Source: Candidatus Eisenbacteria bacterium | Lineage (GTDB): Bacteria; Eisenbacteria; RBG-16-71-46; CAIMUX01; JAHJDP01 | Direction: 5' to 3' | Assembly: GCA_018831195.1 (NCBI GenBank) | Contig: JAHJDP010000109.1 | Coordinates: 16,518 to 80,517, forward strand | Length of the DNA stretch: 64,000 bases | Position numbers and translations under genes: made by a program | Notes under the pieces: generated by a model | The model's input: only the letters and a program-made list of their open reading frames with translations | Told to the model about the DNA's origin: nothing | Database searches by the model: none | Shown: in pieces, positions 17,088 through 24,674 of the stretch | How positions within the stretch are numbered: position 1 is the first letter of the stretch | Layout: each line of letters starts with the position of its first letter

Positions 17088-17981
17088 CTATAACCCCCGG
17101 AGAAACTCCGGCCTGAGGGACACATCGCCGCGCAGCGCGGCGTCGATCGCGGCGAGGATCTCTGCTTTGTTTCTCGGCAGGGTGCCGCCGAGCGGCAGGT
17201 AGTTCGACGCGTGATTGGCGCGGAGGATGGAGCCATCCAATTCCAGATCTTCTACAATCCAACGGAGTTCCTGAAGCGATTCCATCGGGGTCAGTTGGTC
17301 AAACTCCCCGGCGCCGGCCTGGTCGTATAATTCGGTTTTATCGATTAAAGTCACGGTAAGGAAGGAGGTGAAGCGGGGGTTCATCTGATTGAGAATTTCC
17401 GCCGACCTCTTCGCATGACGGTAGCTTAGCCTGGCGCCCCCGAGCCCGAGAAGCGTCATTACGCTTGTTTTCATACCGGCCGCCTGCATGCGCCGCACAG
17501 CCTCCACCATCTGCACCGCTGTGCACCCTTTGTTGATCCGCTCCAGGACTTCTTCATCGCCGCTTTCAAGACCGAGATACCCAAGAGTGAGTTTGTTCTC
17601 GACGAGTTGGCGCAGCTCTTCATCAGATTTGCCGCGAAAGTTGTGTTCATAGGTGTAGATGCCGACCCGGTGGAGATCCGGGAAAGTTACCTGCAGCTTC
17701 TTGAGAATGCGCAAGAGCTTTTCAGTCTTCAGGCAGAGAGCATCGCCGTCGGCCAAAAAGACCCGGCGGACACCCGGTCCCAATTGGCACCTGGCCTCGT
17801 CAATAAAGGCAAAAACCTCGGCTTCGGGTGTAACGCGAAAATTCTTCTCTCGATACATCCGGCAGAAGGTGCACTTGTTCCAGCTGCAACCCAGTGTGAC
17901 CTGGATAATTAAACTGCGGGCCTCGCTGGGGGGCCTGTAAACGCTACCCGTGTACTCCATGGGGGCAGTATACTGACTCAT
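17088..17981 (-). CDS. Radical SAM protein of unknown substrate
   Basis: The [4Fe-4S]-binding cysteines read C32-x4-C37-x2-C40 (CSWNKCTFC), a spacing that differs from the classic CxxxCxxC and is seen in a group of radical SAM proteins annotated simply as such (COG1032-like/Elp3-MiaB-like core). Later motifs include 'VFLADGDAL', 'YTYEHNFRGKS', 'LGYLGLESGDEEVLERINKG' and 'VMTLLGLGG', typical of the radical SAM barrel and SAM contacts. The length of ~298 aa leaves little room for an extra domain. ATG at 17981 abuts the divergent PAP2 gene start; alternative starts lie at 17996 and 17960. The substrate cannot be read from the sequence. Confidence 0.82.
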   Translation of the reverse strand: MSQYTAPMEYTGSVYRPPSEARSLIIQVTLGCSWNKCTFCRMYREKNFRVTPEAEVFAFIDEARCQLGPGVRRVFLADGDALCLKTEKLLRILKKLQVTFPDLHRVGIYTYEHNFRGKSDEELRQLVENKLTLGYLGLESGDEEVLERINKGCTAVQMVEAVRRMQAAGMKTSVMTLLGLGGARLSYRHAKRSAEILNQMNPRFTSFLTVTLIDKTELYDQAGAGEFDQLTPMESLQELRWIVEDLELDGSILRANHASNYLPLGGTLPRNKAEILAAIDAALRGDVSLRPEFLRGL

Positions 17982-18770
17982 ATGTGTTCGAAGCAAACCA
18001 TGTGGAGACGGGTGGTGCTGCCGGCAGTCCTTCTTTTTGTGGGATCAGGATGCGCCACGCTTCCAAAAGCCCCCGGAAGAAAGCCGTTCCATGCTGCGGT
18101 TATGGATGCGGCGCTTGATCCCCAGACCTGGATCCCAGCCACCGCGGCTCTTCTCATCCAGATCGACGGCACGGACACGCGCATCAGTGAGTGGGGCGCT
18201 GATGCGACACCCATCTTTGGTTCCCGTCACGCGGCGTCCCGGGCAAGCGACAATCTTCGCCTTGCCACTGTCGGCCTATACGTTTCCACTTTGCTCGCGA
18301 CGCCCAGCGGAACGAAGGTCGATCAATGGCTTATGCGCAAGCTTAGGGTGGGCGCCGTGGGAGTGGGTGCGCAGATTCTGACATCCGGCGCTGTAGGATT
18401 GTTAAAGGAAGGAACGGGGAGGACGCGCCCCGATGACACAGATGACCTGAGCTTCCCCTCCGGGCACGCCGCCAGTTCTTCGCTGCATGCAACTCTCGCC
18501 TCCCGAAATATCGAAAGTCTGAGCCTATCGAACCGATGGCAAGCGGGATTGCAGATCGGATGTATCAGCACGGCGGCCGCCTGTGGATGGGCCAGGGTTG
18601 AGGGTCGCCATCATTATCCCTCGGATGTTCTCACCGGCTTTGCCCTGGGGCATTTTATCGGGGTTTTAATGACGGATGTTTTGCTTGGATTCTCGGGGAT
18701 GGAAAATGTGAATTTTGTCGCAACCAAGGCTAAGGATGAGACTTCATTTGGAATAAACCTCCATTTCTAG
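17982..18770 (+). CDS. PAP2-superfamily phosphatase, lipoprotein
   Basis: A hydrophobic leader ends in a lipobox Cys (LLFVGSGCATL), so the protein is probably lipid-anchored. The three PAP2 motifs are present in order: 'KEGTGRTRPDD' (KxxxxxxRP-like), 'SFPSGHAASS' with the catalytic-assist His, and 'RVEGRHHYPSDVLTG' (SRxxxxxHxxxD-like) with the nucleophilic His and Asp. PAP2 enzymes dephosphorylate lipid phosphates such as undecaprenyl pyrophosphate or phosphatidate at the envelope. The start may be ATG at 17982 or at 18000, the latter giving a more typical signal peptide with WRR. It diverges head to head from the radical SAM gene with essentially no spacer, so their promoters must overlap coding sequence. 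Confidence 0.82.
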   Translation: MCSKQTMWRRVVLPAVLLFVGSGCATLPKAPGRKPFHAAVMDAALDPQTWIPATAALLIQIDGTDTRISEWGADATPIFGSRHAASRASDNLRLATVGLYVSTLLATPSGTKVDQWLMRKLRVGAVGVGAQILTSGAVGLLKEGTGRTRPDDTDDLSFPSGHAASSSLHATLASRNIESLSLSNRWQAGLQIGCISTAAACGWARVEGRHHYPSDVLTGFALGHFIGVLMTDVLLGFSGMENVNFVATKAKDETSFGINLHF

Positions 18771-19005
18771 ATTCCCTTCATTCCATGTGAGCTTCGAATG
18801 GGTGCAAATATGGAGTATTCGCTTCAGCGTCACGCTTGTCCCCGCGGGGGGTGGGTTGGGAGGGACAAATAATCCGCCCTGCGAAGCCCCGCAACCCTTT
18901 GGCGCCGAACCCCGTAAAAAGCTGCAGTCGATAAGAAAGGTTTGAACGATTCGGGCTTTTTTACCGTCTATCTAAAGGTGGCTGCGGGGTAGAGGAGGAG
19001 TCGAT
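18771..19005. promoter_or_regulatory. Leader region upstream of the DUF5916 barrel gene; possible structured RNA, unassigned
   Basis: This 235-bp gap has no credible gene. It contains G-rich and C-rich blocks (around 18839-18860 and 18880-18915), a GCCCCGCAACCC stretch faintly like the conserved core of cobalamin riboswitches, and a T-run TTTTTT at ~18957-18962 preceded by TTCGGGC. The other conserved boxes of that class are not recognisable, so no riboswitch is called. GAGGAGG just before 19006 is the ribosome site of the barrel gene. Confidence 0.25.
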
Positions 19006-21231
19006 GTGAAGTCATTGGCCGCGGTTCTGGGGTCCTTGCTGCTATCTTTTTTGGTTCTAACCATTCTCTTGCAAACCGGGCCGGTCCTCGCGACCGATGG
19101 CGTCGAGAAAACGCCGCATCTCATACCCCGGATCGAAAATACGATCTCAATCGACGGCGCCCTCGATGAGCCGGCCTGGGCTGAGGCCCTGGTCATGGGG
19201 GTGAATACTCAGGTGCGCCCCGGAGACAATACGGAGGCGCCGGTTCGAACCGATATGCTGCTCGCCTTCAGCGATACCCACTTCTACGTGGCCTTCAGGG
19301 CCTTTGATCCCGACCCCTCCCAGATCTACGCCCATCTCTGCGACCACGACAATATGTGGGATGACGAGTGGGTCGTCATTGGAATCGATACCTACAATGA
19401 CCAGCGGGGCGGTTATGAGTTCGCCTGTAATCCCCTTGGGATTCAGGGGGACACGGCCAGCGGAGTGCACGGTGACGGCAACTCCTGGGATGCCATCTGG
19501 GACTCCGCCGGCCAGATCTTTGATTGGGGCTACAGTGTCGAGATGGCGATCCCGTTCTGTGCCATTCGTTTTCAGACAGAGAAATCGACGCAAATATGGG
19601 GTGTGGACGCTGTTCGGTCGTATCCACGGGATGTTCGCTATCACCTCAGCCTTTATCCACGGGATCGCGACAATAATTGTTATTACTGCCAGATGGAGAA
19701 GATCATCGGCTTTGAGGGGGCGACCCCGGGCAGGAATATCGAGATCGATCCGACGATTTCCGGTATCGCTACGCAGGAGCGCGAAAACTTCCCGACCGGC
19801 GATTTTGGGGATGCGCAGGATGACGTCAATATCGGTGTAACCGGACGATGGGGTCTAACGCCGAACATCACCGCCGGCGCCGCTATAAATCCCGATTTCT
19901 CGCAGGTTGAGGCGGATGCCTTTCAGCTCGATGTGAATCAGCAGTACGCCCTTTACTATGAAGAGAAACGCCCCTTCTTCCTCGAGAGCGCGGGGGTCTT
20001 TGACAATTTTTATTCACGATCGATCGCCTCTCCGCATTGGGGCGCTAAGCTGACAGGCAAAGCTGGAGCGAATGCCTTTGGAGCTCTCGTCGCACGGGAT
20101 GAGATCACGAATCTCATCTTTGCGGGAAGTCAATTTTCGAGGTCCACATCTCTCAATCTGGAAAGCACTGCCATGGTGGCCAGCTACCAGCGGGATATCG
20201 GAGAGCAGTCGACGGTGAATGCTTTTTATAATGGGCGCGAGGCCGACCACTATCACAATCGTGTGGCGGGCGTCGAAGCGGATATTTGGCTGAGTGAGAA
20301 CACCAAGATTGAAATTGAAGGAAAGAGATCCGATACTCGGTATCCGGATGAATTGGCCGCCGATTATGATCAGCCGGATGGCGAATTCTCCGATGCGATG
20401 TTTGCCACGAGCATCGGCAATTACACAAGTGGGTTGGATGTCTATGCCAACTACTCAATATCCGGAGAGGATTTTCGTTCTGATTTGGATTATATGCCGG
20501 GAGTGGGTTACTCACATACAGAGGCCGGATGGGGACATACCTGGCGGCGGGGGGCGGGCGGCTGGTGGAACATGCTCAATTTCGGGAGCAGCTATGTATA
20601 TCAGGAAAATGAGGATAAATCCCCCCGGCGTCGTGGCGGCAACTTCTGGTTTAATTATGCTGGCCCGAAACAATCATATGGTGACCTCAATGGATGGTAT
20701 GGGAGGCAGACCTACCTCGGGACGGAATTCGACACCTGGAACCTGTCGGCCGATGCCGGCGCCTGGCCCAGTGGATCGGTTTACCTCAGGGGAGATGCGG
20801 GCTATGGCGAGGCGATGGACTACCGGAATGCTCGAACGGGCCGGCGCCTAAGCCTCGAGCCCCGGATCGAGTTCAAAATGGGGCGTGGACTCTCTGTCGT
20901 TCTGGCGCACACATTTGAGCGCTTTGATATCGATGAGGGCCGGCTCTACACGGCGAATATTTCATATTTAAGGACCATCTACCAACTTAGCCGCCGCGCT
21001 TTTGTGAGGGCGATCTTGCAGTATGAAAATTCCGATGAGACCAGACTCTATTCAGGCGAAAACTCCGAATCGAGTTCACTTGCCACACAATTCCTGGTAT
21101 CGTACAAAATCAATCCACAGACTGTCTTTTTCCTCGGTTATTCCGACGGGCATTATGGGGATCATGATGTCAAGTTGACGCAGGCCGAGCGGACGGTATT
21201 TGCGAAGATCGGGTATGCCTGGGTGATGTAG
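19006..21231 (+). CDS. DUF5916 outer-membrane protein with N-terminal CBM9-like sugar-binding domain
   Basis: The protein has a signal peptide (cleavage near residue 30) and a CBM9/DOMON-like module at ~40-225. This carries 'IDGALDEPAWAEA', 'DMLLAFSDTHFYVAFRAFD', 'MWDDEWVVIGIDTYND' and 'WGYSVEMAIPFCAIRF', the set typical of DUF5916 proteins. After 'PDFSQVEADAFQLDVNQQYALYYEEKRPFFLES' the remainder alternates hydrophobic and polar residues, as expected for a large beta barrel, and ends in a barrel-like aromatic/hydrophobic strand (KIGYAWVM). DUF5916 proteins are surface-associated in Bacteroidetes and related phyla and are thought to bind or import carbohydrate; the substrate is unknown. The start is GTG with GGAGGAG at good spacing. 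The next gene follows within 10 bp. Confidence 0.8.
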   Translation: MKSLAAVLGSLLLSFLVLTILLQTGPVLATDGVEKTPHLIPRIENTISIDGALDEPAWAEALVMGVNTQVRPGDNTEAPVRTDMLLAFSDTHFYVAFRAFDPDPSQIYAHLCDHDNMWDDEWVVIGIDTYNDQRGGYEFACNPLGIQGDTASGVHGDGNSWDAIWDSAGQIFDWGYSVEMAIPFCAIRFQTEKSTQIWGVDAVRSYPRDVRYHLSLYPRDRDNNCYYCQMEKIIGFEGATPGRNIEIDPTISGIATQERENFPTGDFGDAQDDVNIGVTGRWGLTPNITAGAAINPDFSQVEADAFQLDVNQQYALYYEEKRPFFLESAGVFDNFYSRSIASPHWGAKLTGKAGANAFGALVARDEITNLIFAGSQFSRSTSLNLESTAMVASYQRDIGEQSTVNAFYNGREADHYHNRVAGVEADIWLSENTKIEIEGKRSDTRYPDELAADYDQPDGEFSDAMFATSIGNYTSGLDVYANYSISGEDFRSDLDYMPGVGYSHTEAGWGHTWRRGAGGWWNMLNFGSSYVYQENEDKSPRRRGGNFWFNYAGPKQSYGDLNGWYGRQTYLGTEFDTWNLSADAGAWPSGSVYLRGDAGYGEAMDYRNARTGRRLSLEPRIEFKMGRGLSVVLAHTFERFDIDEGRLYTANISYLRTIYQLSRRAFVRAILQYENSDETRLYSGENSESSSLATQFLVSYKINPQTVFFLGYSDGHYGDHDVKLTQAERTVFAKIGYAWVM

Positions 21232-21241
21232 GGAGGCTGTC

Positions 21242-21889
21242 ATGGGATGGATAGGTGATAAACTGGCCCTTTTCTCTAAGAACCTGGAGCAGTACGCGGG
21301 CGGTTATGTCCGGGATCTTGTAATGAAGGGCAGTGAGGATTTGGAGGGCCGGGCTGATATCGATGATCTCGCGGTTTGGATGAAGGATGCCATGGATCGA
21401 CTGACATCCCTGGTCGACGAAGAAACCGCTAAGAAGATCATGACCCAGAATGCCTGCCGCTTTATTGAGGAGACATTTCTTGGCGATACGGCCGGCGCGC
21501 TTGCAAAGTTGCGAGCGGTTTATAGAGAGAATAGAGACATCGATGAGATTATCGATTTGATGAATAAGGATACTTCATTCAATAGCGGTTCGATGTTTCC
21601 GCGCTATGAGAGAATAGGAAGCACGCTCTTCAATACAAAGAGACCGTGCCGAGCGAAGGAATATGAAGCCGCCGCCAGCCGATACGAGAGGCAGTTGAAC
21701 TATTGCTACTGCCCCTTCGTGAGGGCTACAAAAGAGAAAATCGCCCCCGTCTACTGCAGCTGTGGCGCGGCCTTCAATAAATTTATCTGGGAGGAGATTG
21801 TTGAAGGCGAGGTCAAGACCGAAGTGGTTGAGTCGGTTATGGCCGGCGGCGAAACCTGCCGTTTCGCGATAATATTGCCGGAAGCTTAA
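21242..21889 (+). CDS. Cys-motif protein, DUF6144-like, related to the protein at 27803-28810
   Basis: This is a 215-aa cytosolic-looking protein. The N-terminal ~150 residues are helical. The last ~62 residues carry a conserved cysteine pattern: C155-x-C157-P, C172-x-C174-G, and C206 in 'GGETCRFAIILP'. The same block, with the same spacing logic, is found at the end of the gene at 27803-28810, so the two are paralogous at least there. The pattern recalls DUF6144 and L-2-amino-thiazoline-4-carboxylate hydrolase-like families, but I cannot assign a reaction. A metal site is plausible. The ATG follows GGGAGG and comes 10 bp after the barrel gene, so they are probably co-transcribed. Confidence 0.65.
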   Translation: MGWIGDKLALFSKNLEQYAGGYVRDLVMKGSEDLEGRADIDDLAVWMKDAMDRLTSLVDEETAKKIMTQNACRFIEETFLGDTAGALAKLRAVYRENRDIDEIIDLMNKDTSFNSGSMFPRYERIGSTLFNTKRPCRAKEYEAAASRYERQLNYCYCPFVRATKEKIAPVYCSCGAAFNKFIWEEIVEGEVKTEVVESVMAGGETCRFAIILPEA

Positions 21890-22007
21890 ATTTGCTTGTC
21901 CCTCCCGCCCGAATTTTGTGGTACCATTCCGCTAAGAAATAGACCTTCCTCTATATTTATAAATATGGATGTTTTCTCTCATCCTTCACCCGAAAGGAGG
22001 CAGAGAA

Positions 22008-22721
22008 ATGTTCAATCGTATCGTATTTCTCCTATGTTGTTCCCTCCTCATCTTGAGCCCACTGGTCATCCCCGGCGCCGGCGCACAACCGGATCCCGAA
22101 GCCGCCGGAGTCATTCCGAAAGCGGCGATTCACGCCGCTCAGCAGGGGCTACAGAGGTTTCTGGATCTCATACCACCCGGCGAGCTGGGCCACTTCGGGT
22201 TTCAAGACCGGGGAGAATTGAGCCTGGCCGCTTTGGGCGAGCCCTTCATGATCTATCCCCTGACCGCCGACGAGATTCTCGCGGACGCGGAGGATCTTTC
22301 TCGGATGGCCGGCATCCATCCCACCGGCGTTTGGCAGTTCCCCGTCGTCGCTGCCGGAAGCCCGCGGACCCTCTTGACCGTGGATCAAATGCCGGATGGG
22401 TGGGAAGCGGTCGATCTGGGAGGTTTGTCCCCGGCGCCTGAGATGGAGGTGTTGGTGGCCCGGTGGCCCGCCTCAGACGGCTACCAATTGAGATACCTCT
22501 TCATTTATCAGACCGGGAGCCAGTTCGTGTGGGTCACCGGGAAGGGTGAATCTCAGCTGGTCCCCTTGGAAGCGACAGCCCGTTCGTTGGGACTACTCGA
22601 TGAGGGCAGCCGGTTCGAGTATCGGCCGATGCCCCTTTCCGAGGCTGTTGCCATTCTGGCCCCTTATGTCCGGCTCGCGCTGGTGCGGCGGCAGAATGAG
22701 GGAGAGGAGGGACTAAAATGA
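22008..22721 (+). CDS. Secreted protein of unknown function, coupled to the cysteine protease gene
   Basis: The frame could begin at 21969, but ATG at 22008 has a perfect AAAGGAGG at seven bases and opens a clear signal peptide (FNRIVFLLCCSLLILSPLVI, cleavage after AGA near residue 26). The mature ~210 residues match no family I can name; they look like a mixed alpha/beta domain without cysteines. The stop overlaps the start of the papain-like protease gene (ATGA at 22718-22721), so the two are made together. A propeptide-like inhibitor, chaperone or substrate-presenting role for the protease is possible, but that is only context. Confidence 0.65.
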   Translation: MFNRIVFLLCCSLLILSPLVIPGAGAQPDPEAAGVIPKAAIHAAQQGLQRFLDLIPPGELGHFGFQDRGELSLAALGEPFMIYPLTADEILADAEDLSRMAGIHPTGVWQFPVVAAGSPRTLLTVDQMPDGWEAVDLGGLSPAPEMEVLVARWPASDGYQLRYLFIYQTGSQFVWVTGKGESQLVPLEATARSLGLLDEGSRFEYRPMPLSEAVAILAPYVRLALVRRQNEGEEGLK

Positions 22722-23680
22722 AGGATTCCAAAAGGGTAGCCCTGCTTCTGACCCTTGCACTGATGGTCTTCGTCTTTATAATTCTTGCCCCGGGTCGTGG
22801 AGCGGCGAAGTTTCTTTCCGTTCCTGTTGTGGGACAAGAACAAACCAATTGGTGCTGGGCCGCCTGTACGGAAGCGGTTCTTGATTACTATGCTATTTCA
22901 GCGGAGCAATGCGACATCGCCAATGCGGCCTGCAGTGATCACAGCCCGTCATGGTGCTCCTCCTGTGTCTCTGATCCCGACTATTGCTGCAACAACCCCG
23001 GTCATGCGACCTGCTGTAACAAGAGCAATTGTATGTATGGGGCTCCGGGCTGCCTGGCTGATCTCTTGGCAACCTGGGGTTTGGGATCCGCCGGATATGC
23101 CGGGGTGCTTTCACTGTCGACCATTAGAAATGACATTAATGTTAATTGCCGTCCCATTATCATTAATTGGTACTGGACGGCGGGGGGCGGGCATTACATC
23201 GTCGGGCGCGGCGTGACCAGCGACAATATGATCTATTATATGAACCCTTTGCCCGTGGGATCGGGTGGGTACCATATCGCGAGCTATAATTGGGTTGTCG
23301 ATAGCTCCGATCATTCCTGGGAGTTCAGCCTCAGGATGGTCTCGGGCCATTATTGCCCGGGCCCGGATGTCGTCGTCTGCGAACCCCAGGGGGGCTCCAA
23401 CCCGAACCATCCGACGACCTACTGGTACGATGTGACACCCACGACGGGCGGCCGTTGCGATGTGCATCTCGAGACGTTTGATCCCAACTCGAATAATTAT
23501 ACCAATTGGGTGCTGCCCAATGGCTGGTTCCACTATATTTTCAACTATGATGGAAAGTATTGGATCTGCATGTCGAATCCGGGATGCGCCCATCCGATCA
23601 CGACAACAACCAGGCTCCAGTTTGACAATCCGTATGGAGCCCGCTGGGGGATGTGGGTGACCGGCACCTCCGGTGGCTGA
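22718..23680 (+). CDS. Secreted papain-like cysteine protease (AvrRpt2/C39-like fold); open frame ends at an in-frame TGA before its sorting domain
   Basis: A signal peptide or anchor spans residues ~7-30. The catalytic core starts with 'VPVVGQEQTNWCWAAC' (oxyanion Gln and nucleophile Cys46), followed by a Cys-rich insert (~65-112, eleven cysteines probably in disulfides), the catalytic His159 in 'GGGHYIVGRG' and an Asn/Asp-bearing 'IYYMNPLPVG' (Asn176). This is the layout of Papain_like_cys_pro (AvrRpt2-type) proteases. The last ~100 residues form a small domain with four cysteines. After 'GTSGG' the frame hits TGA but stays open afterwards into a FlgD-type sorting domain (23681-24082), so the intended product was most likely longer. 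The start overlaps the upstream gene by ATGA. Confidence 0.8.
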   Translation: MKDSKRVALLLTLALMVFVFIILAPGRGAAKFLSVPVVGQEQTNWCWAACTEAVLDYYAISAEQCDIANAACSDHSPSWCSSCVSDPDYCCNNPGHATCCNKSNCMYGAPGCLADLLATWGLGSAGYAGVLSLSTIRNDINVNCRPIIINWYWTAGGGHYIVGRGVTSDNMIYYMNPLPVGSGGYHIASYNWVVDSSDHSWEFSLRMVSGHYCPGPDVVVCEPQGGSNPNHPTTYWYDVTPTTGGRCDVHLETFDPNSNNYTNWVLPNGWFHYIFNYDGKYWICMSNPGCAHPITTTTRLQFDNPYGARWGMWVTGTSGG

Positions 23681-24082
23681 CTGTTTGACCCGGGTCTGGC
23701 GGACTGGTCAGACGATCATGCAGGAGAGACGGATGGATATGGTTACCGAGTTCATGTGCCCGATACGAGTCTGGCGTCGGCGGTCTCTGATCCCACGCCG
23801 GGGGAGGCGTTCTATCTGGGCGAGGGGTATCCACTACCCTTCACCGATACCATCGAGATCCATTTCGAGGTGCCGGTGGAATCCCTTGTTAAGGCTGAAA
23901 TCTACAATATCCAGGGACGGGTTCTGGCCGTTCTAATAGATCGGAGAATGCCGGTGGGTCTTCACAGGCTCATCTGGGATGGCCGGGAGGACTCAGGGCA
24001 TCGCGTTGCCCCCGGCCACTATTATTGCCGCGTCAAAATAGCCGGCGCGAGTCAATTCCGGAAGCTTGTCTATGTCCGGTAG
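23681..24082 (+). pseudogene. In-frame continuation of the protease gene: linker plus C-terminal FlgD/T9SS-type sorting domain, separated by a TGA codon
   Basis: Reading on in the same frame past the TGA at 23678-23680 gives an uninterrupted sequence: LFDPGLADWSDDHAGETDG, then 'YGYRVHVPDTSLASAVSDPTP', then a typical sorting domain with 'YPLPFTDTIEIHFEVP', 'VKAEIYNIQGRVLAVL', 'LIWDGREDSGHRVAPGHYYCRV' and the end 'RKLVYVR'. There is no ribosome site or good start for it alone (the first ATG is at 23732 in another frame, 23756 in frame). One substitution (TGG Trp to TGA) would explain the break. It may be a nonsense mutation, an assembly error or programmed readthrough. Confidence 0.7.
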
Positions 24083-24224
24083 GTGAATTTAGTGTTGAGA
24101 GTCTTCTCGTGTGTCTTGTGAAGCTATCACGCGAACCGACCGCATTGGTAGCGGTTAGCGGATCATGTTATGGTCGCATAGCATCTTCTGCCATCGGTTG
24201 AGGCTTCGATCTCTCCCCTTTATT

Positions 24225-24239
24225 ACCCCAAGCTGGGGT
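24225..24239 (+). promoter_or_regulatory. Small inverted repeat upstream of the hybrid kinase gene
   Basis: ACCCCA-AGC-TGGGGT forms a six-base-pair hairpin or palindromic site about 50 bp before the kinase start at 24291. It could be an operator or leader hairpin. No T-run follows, so it is not a standard terminator. Confidence 0.3.
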
Positions 24240-24290
24240 CACTAACTGTCGATATCTCATGAAGACCACCGTTCCGATGGAGACCCTGAT

Positions 24291-24674
24291 ATGCATGGGA
24301 GTGCTTCCGAATCCCGGCCGCGCCTGGAGGATGGGGAATTGCTTTGGCAACCGTTTGCCGATGCGTCCCCTGTCGGCTTCATGCTTTGCGATGCCGAGCT
24401 TCGTATCCTCTACGCCAATACCACGATTCTTGAGAATCTGAAGGTAATCCGTCTATCCGACTTGACCGGCACATCGCTTCAACAGATCGCGCCGAATGCC
24501 GCCCCAGAAGGACGGATTGAAGCCTACAACCGGGTGATAGTGACAGGGGAACCGATAACGATTGACGATGCCATGAGGAATTCAAAGCATTGTTTGAGGC
24601 GTCACCCCTGGGAATCGGGATTGCGGATGCACGGGAACGAATCCTTTACCATAATCCGGCATTTTCTTCGATGA
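24291..24674 (+). CDS. N-terminal PAS-domain fragment of a hybrid histidine kinase (5' part of a frameshifted gene)
   Basis: The ATG at 24291 has GGAG at eight bases. The first ~95 codons encode a PAS domain: 'LLWQPFADASPVGFMLCDAELRILYANTTILENL', split here as 'ASPVGFMLCDAELRILYANT' for brevity, then 'GTSLQQIAP' and 'VIVTGEPITIDDAMRN'. After roughly 24565-24578 the meaningful sequence continues in another frame as 'EEFKALFEASPLGIGIAD', which opens a second PAS domain. A one-base deletion (or two-base insertion) in this stretch would join the parts. The last ~30 codons of this frame (24580-24674) are therefore out-of-frame sequence. Confidence 0.65.
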   Translation: MHGSASESRPRLEDGELLWQPFADASPVGFMLCDAELRILYANTTILENLKVIRLSDLTGTSLQQIAPNAAPEGRIEAYNRVIVTGEPITIDDAMRNSKHCLRRHPWESGLRMHGNESFTIIRHFLR

